Origin: Diplodia intermedia
Taxonomy: Eukaryota; Ascomycota; Dothideomycetes; Botryosphaeriales; Botryosphaeriaceae
Length of the DNA stretch: 64,000 nucleotides
Assembly: GCA_021495925.1 (NCBI GenBank)
Contig: JAKEKT010000013.1
Location: 186,001-250,000 of the forward strand
Reading direction: 5' to 3'
Part shown: positions 9,366 through 22,163 of the stretch, in pieces
How positions within the stretch are numbered: position 1 is the stretch's first letter
How the letters are laid out: each line of letters begins with the position of its first letter
Made by a program: the position numbers and the translations under genes
The notes under the pieces: model-generated
What the model was told of the DNA's origin: nothing
The model's input: the letters and a program-made list of their open reading frames with translations, nothing else
Databases searched by the model: none

Positions 9366-11847
9366 TGACAGAGGAAACCACTACCGCCGATCATATAGCA
9401 AAAGGGCCCACCCAGAATCTACACTTGTTTTTCCACCGCACAGGGCCTGGGAACGACGTTACGCTCATTGTTCCCGTCACCTATCCCACGTTCCTCGATA
9501 TCGCCGCCTCCACCGCCTCCGCAGTCAGCAGTAACAACAACCATTCACCCCACCATCCTCTTCCTCACCCTCTGCCTCCAAAACGACTTTGAGACCGGCC
9601 GGACCCCGAACAGATGCGACTGCTGCCCATCCAGTAACGGAAACCACGAACCTCCTCTCGTCGGAGGACCGGTAGGCCGGTCGGTGGTGACTGGTGATGA
9701 TGTACTGGGAAACAAGCTAAATACTGGCACATGCGTTCTTTTGTGATGGCTATACCTGTACTTTGAGGCTCAGCGGGACCGGAAGTCCTTCGACTGAGAA
9801 GCAGGGTGGCAGTAGCTCCGTGTTGTATCTTAGCCGCGGTGGGGGGGTATCCCACTTGTTGAAGGTGGAGAGCGTCTCGCCGTTGGGGCTCGGTATTTAC
9901 AGTCGACTCTTTCGTATACGAATGTAGGTACAATCTGGATCCCGCTCACGGATATGCGGATGTTGACTGTGTAGCTTCGTCCATGGCCTGAAGACGGGTG
10001 CTAGAAGGTGTCGGATCAGCGGGACGCTCGTTTCAGTAAATCCATATGTAACGTGCCCAACAGTCACATGCAATGTATCATATAGTACGGCTACATAGTG
10101 CTAAATGCATTTGTCCGTGCCTGTTCCTTGCTCGGACGTCTACAAACCGTGCCGTGTACGATGATTAGGGCGGCGCTGGTCTTCACTATCGTAGCTTTTT
10201 GTCGCCGCGGCCCGACTCCACCTACAGCCTTTTGCTGCACCGACGTCCCTTCCGTAGCCAACACCATCCTCCAATTGTTTTGCGCCGGAGATTGTCTGCA
10301 AGGGAGACCGCCGGGACATTACTCCGATGGATGTGGGGCACGACGATCAGATGCACTTGGGATAGCGTTCAGTAGCGCCGAAGATCGACCTTCCGGACGC
10401 CGTTAGCATTCGTATGATCAGAACCATGGTTGACCGAGCCTTACGTAGAGGAGAGCGGACCGCACTTTACTGCCCGTCGCATGATGGACAGCTGCCATCG
10501 TCCGCTTGTCATCCCCTTCTGGCAAAGTTGTTCTCCCCGCCTTTCCCTTCTTGGGGTGTTGTGGGCTCGTGATCAGTGAATTAGAAGTGGAGTATGGAGT
10601 GTGAGCGCGAGTATGCGGATGGGCAGCGATGCAGTCACAGTGCCATTGCTGGGGAGGCGAGCTGACGGCACGGCGGATTGTAGAAGAAACGGCCTTCCCG
10701 CCCGGAGCAGGAAACCGCACACGAGCCACGCGGGCAGTTAGCCCTGATATCTGGCTGTAAATGTACAATCACATCTTGAACCCCATCCAATACTGCGAGA
10801 CAAATGTATGTGAGCGCAGATCCTTTTGCAATCGGTTGCGGTGACGGGGGTCCAGGTCCGATGAAGGGTGGGGTCTGCCAATGAACATGCGGGATGCGGC
10901 GCAGTCGTAGGAGTTGCTCGGTCAGCGATGATGGTCGAAGAAGCCTCGGCAGGCGGTGGGGGTGAATGGACGCGGCGAAGGTACGTCAAAACTGCTGTCG
11001 AAACGCGTCAGTCACCCGGCCAGCGGGAGCGGATGAGCGGTAGACGTTCGCTGCGCAGCCCCGGCGGATCATGTTGCGGGTGGGTGCACGTGGCGCAGGA
11101 CAGACTGGTGAAGAGACTTCCGCTGTGGAATTGGAGAAAGTGGGTGGCGAGGAGCGCGTTGTGTGTTTCTCTTCCGTGGCGCGTGTTTTCGATAAAACTG
11201 GTAATGGCCTAGCCGTTTCGGGACATCGATACGCGGCAAGTCCAAAAACCCAGCGTCGACATCTCTTACGCATCGTAGTGAATTGATCATTCAGCATAGA
11301 TTCCTCGCCAGCTTAGCGTACTACAGTCAGCCTGTTGGCTCATTGGACGCTACAAAACGAAGACGTCATCTGGGAAGCAAGCCAAAATTTGACAGTTCTG
11401 TCTGCAAGGGAAACATGCTGCATCCCTGCTGCCGCATCAGCCCTACGCCCCTCGGCACCGAACGTTGTAACGCCGTATTAGATGTGTCCAGTCTTGCAGA
11501 ACGCATGATAGAGCACACCTCCGTGGGTGAGGATTACCATCACCTCCATGGAGATCCGCGTGAGAGGTGAGATACAAGAATTGAAATCCCAACTAACGGC
11601 GTTGCTGACTTTCCCGCCCACGCGCGCAGCCTCACAGGTGAAACCATAGGATCAGTCCGGCGCAGCTTCACTTGCTGCGGGCCATGACTCAAGAACTCCA
11701 CTCACCTTCACTCACCGCTGTCACGCGCTAGATCTGGTGAGAACGATTGTGACGGATAGCGGCATGTCGGCGTCCAAACTGCCCGACACGCCGCTTGACG
11801 CTACGATCAAAACACGCCCGCTCTCTGTCACTCTCTGTTCCTCCCCA
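9366..11847. other. 2.5-kb stretch without a recognised gene
   Basis: Short frames only, on both strands and without domains. The right end is the promoter region of the RING gene. Confidence 0.45.
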
Positions 11848-11853
11848 TATATA
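11848..11853 (+). promoter_or_regulatory. TATA-like element of the RING gene
   Basis: TATATA about 80 bp before the ATG at 11930, preceded by a CT-rich tract (CTCTCTGTCACTCTCTGTTC). Confidence 0.4.
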
Positions 11854-11929
11854 CTCCACCCACCCTGCGCCGGCCTTGCTTCTTCACCTCGTCGCAAGCA
11901 GCCGACGCCGCCTCAACCCGCGCAACACC

Positions 11930-12492
11930 ATGGCTCCAACCAAGAAAGCCAAGAGCCAGGAATCCTCGTCCGCGACAACCGGTCGCGTCAAGAAGCCGGC
12001 GAAGCGCACCGCACAAACCAAGCAGAAGAAGGAACCGAAGAAGGAACCCAAGAAGGCGCCAAAGAAGGCGCCAAAGAAGCCTTCCCCCCCTCCTTCGCCA
12101 CCCTATCCGCCAGCGCCGGGCCGCGCCATCATGCGCGCCGCCAACGCGTACCAGTTCAAGCCGCCACTATATCCCGACACCTGCGCCGTCTGCTTCGACG
12201 AACTTGAGTCGGAGATCTGCTACACCGTGTGCCGTAAGTTTTGTCTTCTATGGCCCAATCACCCCTCTTTCCCCGCTTTCCTCCTCCCCACTATGCTCTA
12301 CTCTTCTTGTTCCATAACAGAGTCTTGTCCGATGGACTAATTGCCTGGGGCGCTTCAACTCCTACTGTAGGTCACACCTACTGCAGCGATTGCATCGACC
12401 GCCTCCTGGAGGAAGAAGACGCCAAGTGTGCCGTCTGCAGATACTCGCTATTCTTATACGACATCCGGGTCGAAACAATCGGGAAGAAATAG
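11930..12492 (+). CDS. Small C3HC4 RING-finger protein, 141 aa, two exons
   Basis: Exons 11930-12233 and 12371-12492. The intron begins GTAAGT and ends CTGTAG; joining restores TGC-CGT-CAC across the junction. The RING ligands are C85, C88, C101, H103, C106, C109, C121 and C124, a complete C-x2-C-x12-C-x-H-x2-C-x2-C-x11-C-x2-C pattern. RING proteins usually act as E3 ubiquitin ligases binding an E2; the substrate is unknown. Residues 1-62 are very basic and proline-rich, with tandem KKEPKKEPKKAPKKAPKK, likely a nuclear or nucleic-acid-binding tail. The ATG sits in ACCATGG, a strong start context, behind a TATA element. The RING spans the splice junction, so the first exon alone would lack zinc sites 3-8 of the finger. 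The gene stands alone. Confidence 0.85.
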
Positions 12493-14343
12493 GGCTGGGT
12501 CGCGCCGACGTAGTGCAGAACACCGAGTGCGGGAAGATAGAACAGAACCATGGGACGGAGAATCATATGACTAAATGGCGTCTGGGAGGGGTTTGTTGAG
12601 CAAAGCGCCCGGTATATAAGTCAGTCGGTTTTGGAATTGGTGTTTCTGGGCTATATTGTAGCAAACGGGGATTCATTGGCGGAATCTAAACTTGCCTCGG
12701 AGTAACAATAATCGATGTCCTTTGGCTGGCGCAGTGCATCCCGTTCATGGCTCCACGCAAACGCGCAAACCCTCTTACTTTTACAAACCCGAAAGCGCAT
12801 ACGACTCATGGCGGCGAACGTCTTTCTCGTTGTATGAATCCCTTGCTTGGCTAATCCACAGGCACACACTACCCAAATCCCCACACCGTGCCTTCCACAC
12901 GTCCAACACCGCCCGCCCACCCATTCCTCACAGCAAAGACATCACCCGACAACGCCACCCACCCCCTCATATCTCATCCGTCCTCTCCCAAAAAGCCATA
13001 ACACGCGTCGCCGACACCAGAAGGTCCCGCTGGGACGCCGTCGTAGGGGTGTCTCCGATCGCCGACACCGGGATTGCCGTGGTGGACACGCACGCACGTA
13101 CATACATACGTGCGGACTACTTGCAGGAGCGATCGTCACGCCGCCGCGGTGGCATGCGCGCTGGCTGGAGAGGGGGCTCGACGCGCGCTCGCTGCATCAA
13201 GCCGCGGGATGAAGGCGTTGCGGAGACAGAAAATCGTGTATGTTGTCGAGCTGCCCGGGCATCGGCGGGAGTTTCGGCACGTGCGGTATCGCCTGCGCGC
13301 GGGAGGCGGCGCTGCTTGTGTGCGGCATTGCTGCCTGAGCGCCTCGCCTCGCCTCGCCTCAACTGGTCGGTTTGGATGGGTTGGCGTGGGTGTGTCGTTC
13401 GTGCTGCGACGGCCTTCGTTGTGGTTTGATGGCGGTGGCTGGTCGATAGCGCGACGTCGAGGGAGTGGGGAAGGGGGCGGGAAAATGATGGGAGTGCGGG
13501 TGGTGGGGTTGTGTTCCATGAGAATTGCATTCCCGCCGGCGGGGCAGGGCGTCGTTCAGACACGTGTGCATTCCAAAGCAGTTACCACTCGATCGTGAGG
13601 CACTAATTCGATCTTGCAGGGGTGGCGAATCTTGACGGGCGTTTCTTGCGGGGTTCTTTCGAGATTCGCCGGCGGATACTCCATTGAAATGCGGACTTCG
13701 AGGGTTTGACAATAGTACTGGCTGTGTTTGTGACCATATTACCGGGGCTCAGAGGCACTGTAGTAGAGATCTTTTTTATTTGAGAAAAGGCAGTATCTTG
13801 GAGCAAGAGCTGACAACAGTTGCAAATGATGCGGGAAGCTAGACGCACGAGATCTATTTTTGTGAGTCGACGGGTGTCTGAAACACAAAAACAAAATACA
13901 TACGAGCCTTCGGCTACATATCCCTTTGTGCGACTCGGGAGAATCTTTGCTCTTTGTGTAGGTCAGCATTCGCAATGTTCACACGAATCACTGGAGCTTG
14001 ATCTTTCGTGAAATTCATTGAATACACAAGCAATCCCCTGTTCCAGCAGCAACGAGCCACGGTGTGACTGTTGATTCGAGCAGTCCTCGACCCCGCTTCT
14101 GCAACACTCCTTTGTTGACACGAAATTGGAAGTGGACAGCACACAACCAATCGATCCTGACCTGTGCAGCAGCCATACCACCACCTTAAACCGGAGAATG
14201 CATATCAGTTTGTGCGGAACATCCCCAAGGCTTCTCTACATACATCTCACACAGCATTCATACGAAGATTTGGGCTTAACGCATATATCTCATACGTAGA
14301 TTAAGCTCTCTCTGGATCCCCAAAGCACACTCTATACAAACAA
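12493..14343. other. Gene-poor stretch, nothing recognised
   Basis: Overlapping GC-rich frames at 12700-13600 on both strands show no domain. A short CGCCT tandem (about 13340-13360) is the only repeat noted. Confidence 0.4.
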
Positions 14344-15040
14344 CATGGCCGAGCCCCCCCAATGTAAGCCACTCCCCTGCCTTTCTGATCATTGACTCAC
14401 ATACGCGCTCAGCGCAAGTTGTGAAGTTCATCAGCCATGTGGATGGGGATGGCGTCGCAGACCCCAGTGTAGAGCACATCCCATACAGGCAGATCACGTT
14501 CCACCCAGGGGAGGCACCCGTCGTATACGGATCCGTACCACAGGACAAGCCGGACACGCCAGACCCTGCAACAGATAATCTGTACACATGCAACCAGATC
14601 GTTCCCGCGGAGCATCTGTTCATAACCTGCGGGAACCAGCCACGGGTAACTCCATCGGTACTTTTCTTATCATGGACGTGGATGCTCACATACTTTACTT
14701 TCAACGCAGACAATCTACGTGAAGCCTCTGAAAGCAGTCCCTGTGACGTCGCTTGAGGGTCGAGTTCTGCCACCAGGGGAAGATGCCGAGGTCGTCAGCG
14801 GCCAGATAATCCAAATTGGTGAAAGCCCGCTCACACAAGATGGCAGAAGTATGGATACCCGTTCATTCCTTCAATATCCTTTCCTGCTCTGTTTGAATAA
14901 ATGCTAACTTGCTCGCAGTCATCGCTTATCCGCCAAGGTTCGAGGTTCAGATCACGCCTCTGTTGAATCCACCACCGCAAGCAATGAATGCTATCATAGC
15001 CACACTCGCCGCCAAGTCTCACGACGGAAAACTACAATAG
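14344..15040 (+). CDS. FHA-like domain protein, 170 aa, four exons (paralog of the gene at 24630-25581)
   Basis: Exons 14344-14362, 14413-14645, 14710-14848 and 14919-15040, with introns of 50, 64 and 70 nt and good GT/AG ends. The protein starts MAEPPQ and continues VKFISHVDGDG and VEHIPYRQITF. The core region NQIVPAEHLFI...TIYVKPL...LPPG...VSGQIIQIG has the spacing of the last strands of a forkhead-associated (FHA) fold, which binds phosphothreonine. The end reads YPPRFEVQITPLL. The canonical FHA Arg/Ser/Asn residues are not obvious, so phosphopeptide binding is inferred only from overall pattern. The minus-strand gene at 24630-25581 has the same order of motifs and the same three intron phases. 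Function unknown; possibly a small adaptor. Confidence 0.72.
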
Positions 15041-16749
15041 CCTCTCGGGGCGGTGGGCTATGCGAGCAGGGGTGAAATTGCACGGCGCGTCTGCGGAAGA
15101 CGGATTATCGAGTTGCGGCGAATGTTCTTCGGAACCTTTTCTTGCGCAAGGCACAGGCTCGAATCTGCTCTCTGATAAATGGCGTGGAGTTCAGTATGGT
15201 GGTAGCAAGGACTGCGTGAGATTGCGTAAGAAGGGCAGATACATTGACATTCTCGGAGGAGGAATGGTCTGCAACGTTCGCGTTCCTCAGAAAGGCCTAG
15301 CCCTCCTCCGGCTCCCAGTACGCAGATAGCCGAGACATCACCCGTGTCCACGTCACATCGCAACACCAAGCCCTGCCCCGGCTCTAGCTCCTTCTCCCCG
15401 CTTTCCGCGGAGCCTCCCGACTCAGCCGATTGTCCCTTCACCCTCGACGACCGCCACTATATCTCCCTCTCTTTCCGCGACGTATTCGCGACACGCGCAT
15501 GGTGCGCGAAAATTATCAGCGTTGGAGACACAGCGGAGTGAGCCTGGGCCGGGGCGATGGGTCGTGCGGCGCCGGGGGAGTGAGCGGGGACCTGGAAACC
15601 TTGAGCTACAAGTCGGTCTCACGTAAGAGACATCCAGAAGCAGGGGGCTGAGAGAGGGCATGGCGAGCGATGATGGAGATGAAACTTCTGGGTTGGTCGG
15701 CGGTGTGGCTGGTTTGCGGCGGGCGAATGGGCGAGATGGCGGGTGACGGTTCCTGGAGCAGGTGGGCTGGTGATGCGACGTGATGCCCGGGCGCAGGAGC
15801 TTGAAGCCGCTTCCCCGCCCCATTGCGCGAGGAACTGTCGCCACGGTACCGCGCAAGCCCAGATGAGCACAGTTTGATGCTTGGTCCCTGCCTGTACCGG
15901 TGGCAATATCTTCACGATCCCAGTATTAGTCAATGGAATACTGTTATGACGGCGGCACGTGCAATGCAAGAGACGATGTGGCCGAGGCACTCGGCCTTTG
16001 AGTGTAGAAGGACGAGGATAAGTAGGACAGGAGCGAGCGACAAGCGTTGCAGCACACAGACGCAGCAAAACTGGGCAAGGTGCTTCTCAACTTGCACGCG
16101 AGTAGTTGATGAGTTGTGTGTGCTATAGCTTCAGTCATAGGGTAAGCGAGACGGAATTTTGGAGCATGAGTTGTGCATGGATGTGTGTGCTGCGGTTGAA
16201 TTAGATCGCGTGCGTCATGACTTTTTTGTTGCGGCCGCATTGACAGGCACGTGGTGAGATGGCGGGGAAAAGGACATGTGAGACGGGCAAAGAAGCAAAA
16301 CTCCAGGGCGTGGACCTGACTACTGGCCATGTGCGAAGGAGCACCCCTTGCATGGGCTGCGGCGTGAGTTGCATCCGCTCAACAGATGCAGACGGGTAGA
16401 GCTACAACCATAGTGCAGCATTATCTGCTTGGTGAGAATTTTACCAGTCAAGCGGAAGGTGTGCTAATCAGAGGTCGAAACAGAAGGAAGGCGGATATTT
16501 GCACGTCCGTAGATAATAATATTAAATGAGGAAAATAAGGTAGCACTACAGGCTAAACAAAACATGCCAACTATGATGCCGTAACGTCAATCAGAATCAA
16601 TCCAAGCAGATTGCGCAGTAGCCGATTCACCAGCTCCGAGGTATACCTGTCGACCGAAGAACTCCCATTTGTCCGGCGCTATAATTGCCATCCACATTTT
16701 TTGAACGCCGTTTGGCCTGACAGCCGCCGCCTTTACCTTGACGGATTGT
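15041..16749. other. Intergenic, nothing secure
   Basis: Minus-strand frames at 15058-15441 and 15422-15856 overlap and have no recognisable domain. A small unrecognised spliced gene cannot be excluded. Confidence 0.35.
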
Positions 16750-17381
16750 CTAGCCTCTCTTGTTGTATGTGGGTGGCGACATAATGGCCTGCGCCATCTC
16801 CTCAGCCTCCTTGGTAGGCAACTTGTAAGTCAGCGCCCAGATGCAAGCAAAGGCACCGTTGCGCTCGATCCATTCCTCGTCAATCTGAATGTTTTCCATG
16901 CCAGCCTCCGGCTCAGAGGTCATCTGGTCTCTCATTAGGGAGGAGTAGGAGAGGGACACGGTACTGGCTGGGGACGACATCGAGGCAGTCTGTGTGTGGG
17001 TCAGAGAGAGCTGCAACGCGTGGTATTAGGCGCGCGCGTATGAAGATGCACATACGGAAGTCTGAGGTGAGCGCGATGGCGAAGTGATTGGCTGCTCCTG
17101 ACGCTGCGGCTGCTCGGCCGGAGGAAAACGCGACTGGTACAGCGCCTGCTGCGCCGGAGGCTGATGCTGCTGCAAATGCTGCTGGTACTGTTGGTACACC
17201 TGTCGTGGCTGGGCGCGTTGCAGCTGAAGGCGTTCCTGCTTTCGCTCGTACTGCTGCTGCTGATACTGCGGGCGCGGCCTCGGGGGCGGAGGTGGGTGGG
17301 GACGTGGCTCTTGACGCTGCTGTTTGAGTGGTCAGCTGGCCGGGACTTGCTGATTCGGCAGGACATTGAGCGGCCCACCAT
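16750..17381 (-). CDS. Glutamine-rich protein of unknown function, about 175 aa
   Basis: Proposed exons on the minus strand: 17381-17379 (ATG), 17319-17056 and 17010-16750. The second intron (GTATGT...TTGCAG, 45 nt) is well supported because both sides keep one frame. The first intron (59 nt, branch CTGAC, acceptor AAACAG) is inferred to bypass a stop and could be replaced by a longer 5' exon. Residues 2-80 are Gln/Pro-rich, with runs such as QYQQQQYERKQE and VYQQYQQHLQQHQ. The C-terminal 85 residues are ordered-looking and acidic: ENIQIDEEWIERNGAFACIW, then KLPTKEAEEMAQAIMSPP. No known domain is recognised. Q-rich low complexity often marks transcription co-factors or aggregation-prone regions; this is inference only. 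Confidence 0.55.
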
Positions 17382-20300
17382 GTTGCCCGGCGGTCGCATC
17401 AGTAACGCGAGCGGAGAATGGAGACAGCGGCGGGAGCGCGTGCAGGCGAGCGAGAGGATTTGTATGGCGACACGAGAGCAGCGGCAGCCCAAGGCGAGAG
17501 CAGCCGTTGGCGTGACTCGAGCAGCCATTGTTTGCTTAGGGCTTTGGGGCTGGGGGTTGAGAGAGACAGACGGCGAGCTGCAGCTGCACGCTAATCCTCG
17601 AGCGGAGGGCGCGTCAGAGCAGAGCAGGGCTCAACGGTAGCACGCATGGCTGGTTCAGGCGCTGCAACGGCGGTTTGAAGCGAGCTGCGGACGCGCGGAG
17701 CGGAAGGAGTGTTCGAAATGGGCGCCAGCGGTGGAGAGAGTGTAGAGCGAGTCGAGGAGTTGCAGCGAGGCGGGCAGGCTAGGGAGGTGGCTTGCGGCCG
17801 GACATTTTGCCGGGGCAGGTACAGTACAGCCCACCAGTAGGGCTGCCGCTTCCTGCACTGCCGTTGCGCCCGCGTCCGTCGGCCTCGTTCCCCCTCAGTG
17901 CGACGACTTCAGCTCCAGACTCGATGGCTCTTCGTGCGCGCCTGGGAGCGTGATAGCGCGGATGATCGTCTTGCCCACACGCGTTAATCGCGCGGCTAGC
18001 GGGCGCGTTAACGGGCGGGACGGATCGTAAGCTGGGCATCAACAGTCGGAGGTTTTGCCCGCCTCCTTGTGTGAGGCCAGCTAGGCGGGGCAATGCCTGG
18101 ACGCGGCTGCCCAAGCGAGCCCCGCCCACGCGCCCTCTTCAGCGCCTCTTCCACTCCCGACTGACACAGCTCGAGCCCAACGCCGCCACCATTCCGTCTT
18201 CTGCCAGCGCTTACGCGTTGCGTTCTCGACACTCTACGCCCGCCCAAGACCTCCTATTGCTTGCGACTATCCTCCTTCGATACCGCTGGCGTGCAGTCCG
18301 AGTCACAACTTGGCAGTGGCCTGCAGCGGCGTCTGCAACAGCCCGTCCAAATGCGCCGGGATAATTTTCGCAGGCCCTGATGGGAGATTGTCACGACCGG
18401 GTCCTCGTCACTTGCCACGCAGCTCCTTGCTCTTTGGCCGCAACGTAACGCTGTACTTGTTGCCTTCTCGACTTGGACGCTTCTGTGACGTTCGCGGACT
18501 CCGATCGTCTCGGGCATACACCAATCATTTACACCGCTTCGAATGCTCCCGAGCTTACCCTGGATCCTATCCTGGAGCCGCCCGGCTTCGGCGCTTCCAT
18601 GTTCTGTTTGGTTGGCGCCCTCTGTAGTACCGCTCTGAGAGGTCTGCCGCTTTCACTCATCTCGTCTGATCTTTTGCTGACCTCCTGATCAAGTTTAACC
18701 TTACCCACCTCACGATCGTTTCTGACATGCCGTGACAACCTCCGCCTTAGTGGTCTTCGGCGCATAACAGACCGCTCTCTGCAACCTTCATTGGTGTCTT
18801 GATAAGGAATCGATGGGAAGTGATGGGACTTGATGATACTTGATGTGCAGATGGCCAGAAGGGGGCCCGATGGGGCAGTCTGGGCTCATGCAGAGATTAT
18901 GTCGACTCTGGTTGACGCTAGCTTCATGCAGCTGACAGCTGTCAACAGATATTGAATGGTGACGGGACGGGCCTCTCTGTTTGGCAATGACAAGCCGGTG
19001 GGCTCCACCACTGCACAGGTCTTCCCTGATAGTTGCCTTGGAAGCACGCTTCTGGCCATGAAAGCAGATGGGCCGCGACTTTTGAACGTTCTGCCACTCA
19101 ATTCAACCCTTTGCAACTATTACGAGCAGTACACAACGGTGCGACTTGTGGCTCTGCTGCGCCTCTCGTATCGCCTCCCACGTTGTCTCAAGTCCTGCTG
19201 TCAGGTACTCGATATTAGTAGCTTGTGTCACAGTTGCCGAGCCTCAAGCATCTGCCGTCAAAGCTAACAAGGCACAGAGGCGAGCAAGCCGCGGTTCCGT
19301 TTTCCAGGACAAACTAGCTGACCCAAACGTTAACGCCACGAGTCGGCACCTTTTGAAGGTCTTCCGGTGTTTGTCCAACCATTGCACGTCCTCAAGCGCA
19401 CTTATAGTTTTCGCATCAAGCGTATGGCCGAGACGCAAATTTCTGATGGCACAAAACACAGCCAAAAGCCCGAGCCATCGACGGAAAAGAAGTCATCACA
19501 TGGGACTGGGTTCTGTAGACAAACGTATCTGGTAAGTGAAAGTATCTCGGCAGGTATTGCGCAGGCGGAGTGCATCGTCCCGGGCCGAAGGCATCAACGA
19601 AATCGAGAACTGTTTGACCGTGTCGACGGTGCTTGGCGGATTGGTCCGGATGTCTTGGCCGCCGTGGATGAAAGTCCCGTAATTGTCAAGCTGCCGCCGA
19701 GAGTGCGACAAAGCTAAGCCGGTGCTACCCGTCCGTCCTTGGTTCAGGTCCTGCGATACGCCCAATCCTCAATTGTCTCTCCTCACCAGGTGCGTGGGGT
19801 TTTGGAAACCTGCATCTGCTCCAGCCCGCTCGGTGTTGCCACCGCAGGCGATGCTTGCGTGTTGCGACCTGTGTCGCACGCGCCCGGCCATCAGATAACA
19901 ACAGACCCTGGCAATGATGGCGTCACCCGCAAGGCAGTCCCTCGTTTCGAAAGCTGTGGCACATTTGATGGCGATCGATAAATGTTACGCTTTGGGGTTG
20001 GAGCCTTCCAGCACTGTAACAACAACAGGGTCCTGTTGATCAGCCGCCATGGACTGTGCTGCAATGATGGTGCGATATGCGCCGTGCGGGGACTCGGACA
20101 GATTGGCCGCGTCTGCAGGCCGTCCAATCCGCACAATTGGCCTGCTGGTGGTGCTACCATCTGCCCACGCCTCTTGACCGGCACATCGCACCGCGTCTCA
20201 CTATCACTTGCAGACCTGGGGAGAAGGAGAAGGAGAAGAAAGAAGCAAGGAGCTGCAGAGATGCTTCATGATTTTGTCCCACAGCTGCCTGGCTAATCTT

Positions 20301-21032
20301 TCGCCCGATGAGCGCTGCCCCGCAGGGAACGAGACAGAAGATATGACATCTACAGCGTGGGTCACAGAGCATGTTGCGGCCACTGCACCACTTGCAGGCG
20401 GCCCGTCCGCCCGTACCGGTCACCAGCGAGTCGCACATCGCAGCAGCATCTTAAGGGACATTAATGTTTCTCAGCAGCTACAACTCAGAGCGCCTGGGCT
20501 TGGCATGCCCATGCAAACCGGCGTCACACAGTCGACTCTTACCCCACTGTTCGATCCCATCGTGGACACACTACCACTACCAAGCTTTGCGAGATCTGCT
20601 AGCACGCATCTCTGCCTCGACGTGCCGTAGCTGCAGAGTGTTCATTCTTGCTCAGCCGCATTCGCCGTTCTGCAACACGACGACTCCAACATCACACACC
20701 TGCGGAAAAGGGAATACAAAAGAGCCGGCCATGAGCCGTCCCACAGGTCCGGCAGACGGCTGCCCGCATATCGCACAGCGACCGGTCGGCGGTTTGGATG
20801 CTTCCCCCGTTCCACCATCGATCATCATCCGGCACCAGCAGCGCGTCGTCGACGCGTCGGCTCGACAGACCTCGATTCGCCTCGACACGTCCAAAGCTGC
20901 AACGATAAAGCCATGGACACCACTCTCATCCTCCCGCTTTTCCAGACAGGCTCGAAAGCATTGGTTCTCGGTCTGTGGATCCTAAAGCGACGATCCATCT
21001 CCGAACAGGCTTGCCGACGACGACCAAACAAG
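17382..21032. other. 3.6-kb stretch without a recognised gene
   Basis: Many short frames on both strands. A minus-strand frame at 19765-19496 looks protein-like (for example YGTFIHGGQDIRTNPP) but is short and matches no family I recognise. It may be a gene fragment. Confidence 0.35.
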
Positions 21033-22163
21033 ATGGACCGCCCCATCTACGAAGACGATCTGACCACCATCCATGCTCGCCATGCCGCCCCGCTTGTGCG
21101 ACTGCGGGACCGCGCCGCCACCTCCCTTGTTCATCTCAGCACGGCGGCGTGTGAGGACAGGATGCAAGCCGCGCTGACGGACCTGGAGGATGTTGCCGCC
21201 ATCATCGGCGCCCTCTTTACCGACGGAGAGATAAGCGAGCCGGATGTTCCGTTCGGGGAAGTGAGGATGGCTTGGATTGGTGGTAAGATCTCTTGTTGCC
21301 CTACAGTTTTAGTTGGAGACTTGCGTTCAGGTGGGTGATTGGCCTGGCTAACGAGTGTACGTAGGCATCAAGATGGGTGACTCTGTGGAGAATCCGGGTT
21401 TGGATGCACTTGACACCGACGCCTCGAGCAGTACTACCAGCGTTGAGTCAGACAACTCTGGCGACGAGGACACGGATAGTGAGATGGAGGATGCTTCTTG
21501 GTCCGAAGAGTGTGATCCTGGAGTGGACTCGCTTTCATTGATGGACCTTGCTAGCAAGTGGTAAGCAACTCTCCTCTCATACACCAGTTCTTTTTGCTTT
21601 TGTTCCTTGATCAACCTTTGCCGAGGGGGCAGCTGTATGGACAATCGTTCTGACACCGAGCACCATTCTCACACATCCACACCCCAATTTCAACCAATGA
21701 TCCTCATCACTTCCCCGCCCCCTCTCTCCACCCCACTAACCCCCCTCGCCAAAACGCCAGCTCAACAACCACCTTCACCGACCTCCGCCGCCTCTACGCC
21801 CTGTACTACACCATCCACATCCACCGCATCGACCGGCTCCTCCTCCGCCTCGCCCCCAACAACACGCCCATCCCGGTCCCCACCACCATCCCGACCATCA
21901 TCGTCCCCCCCAACCGCCCCGAGACGCCCGTCCGCCAGCCTCCCCCTCCCCCGCCCGGCGCGGTCATCAATCAGGGCCGGCCGAAGGGGGGCTCGACGGC
22001 GGAGACCCGGCACAACGACGGCGCGGGAGCCCCGTTGACCGAGGACAGGGAGACGCAGTACGCGCTCGTGCTGGCGGATGAGATTGCGCGCGTCGCCGAG
22101 TACAAGCGGGCGATTGTCAGCGTGCTGGTGAGGGAGATTGCGGGGGCGGTGGGCGTGGTTTGA
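21033..22163 (+). CDS. Hypothetical acidic, proline-rich protein, about 282 aa, three exons
   Basis: Exons 21033-21282, 21365-21560 and 21761-22163. Donors are GTAAGA and GTAAGC, acceptors TACGTAG and CGCCAG, and reading frame and phase fit at both joins. Residues 1-85 are helical-looking; about 86-150 form a Ser/Asp/Glu tract (SDNSGDEDTDSEMED). A helical stretch follows (LRRLYALYYTIHIHRIDRLL), then a proline-rich linker and a final helix (ETQYALVLADEIARVAEYKR) near the C-terminus. No known domain. The start is uncertain: the frame is open back to an ATG at 20913 in good context, which would add 40 residues. Only the third exon is GC-rich. Confidence 0.55.
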
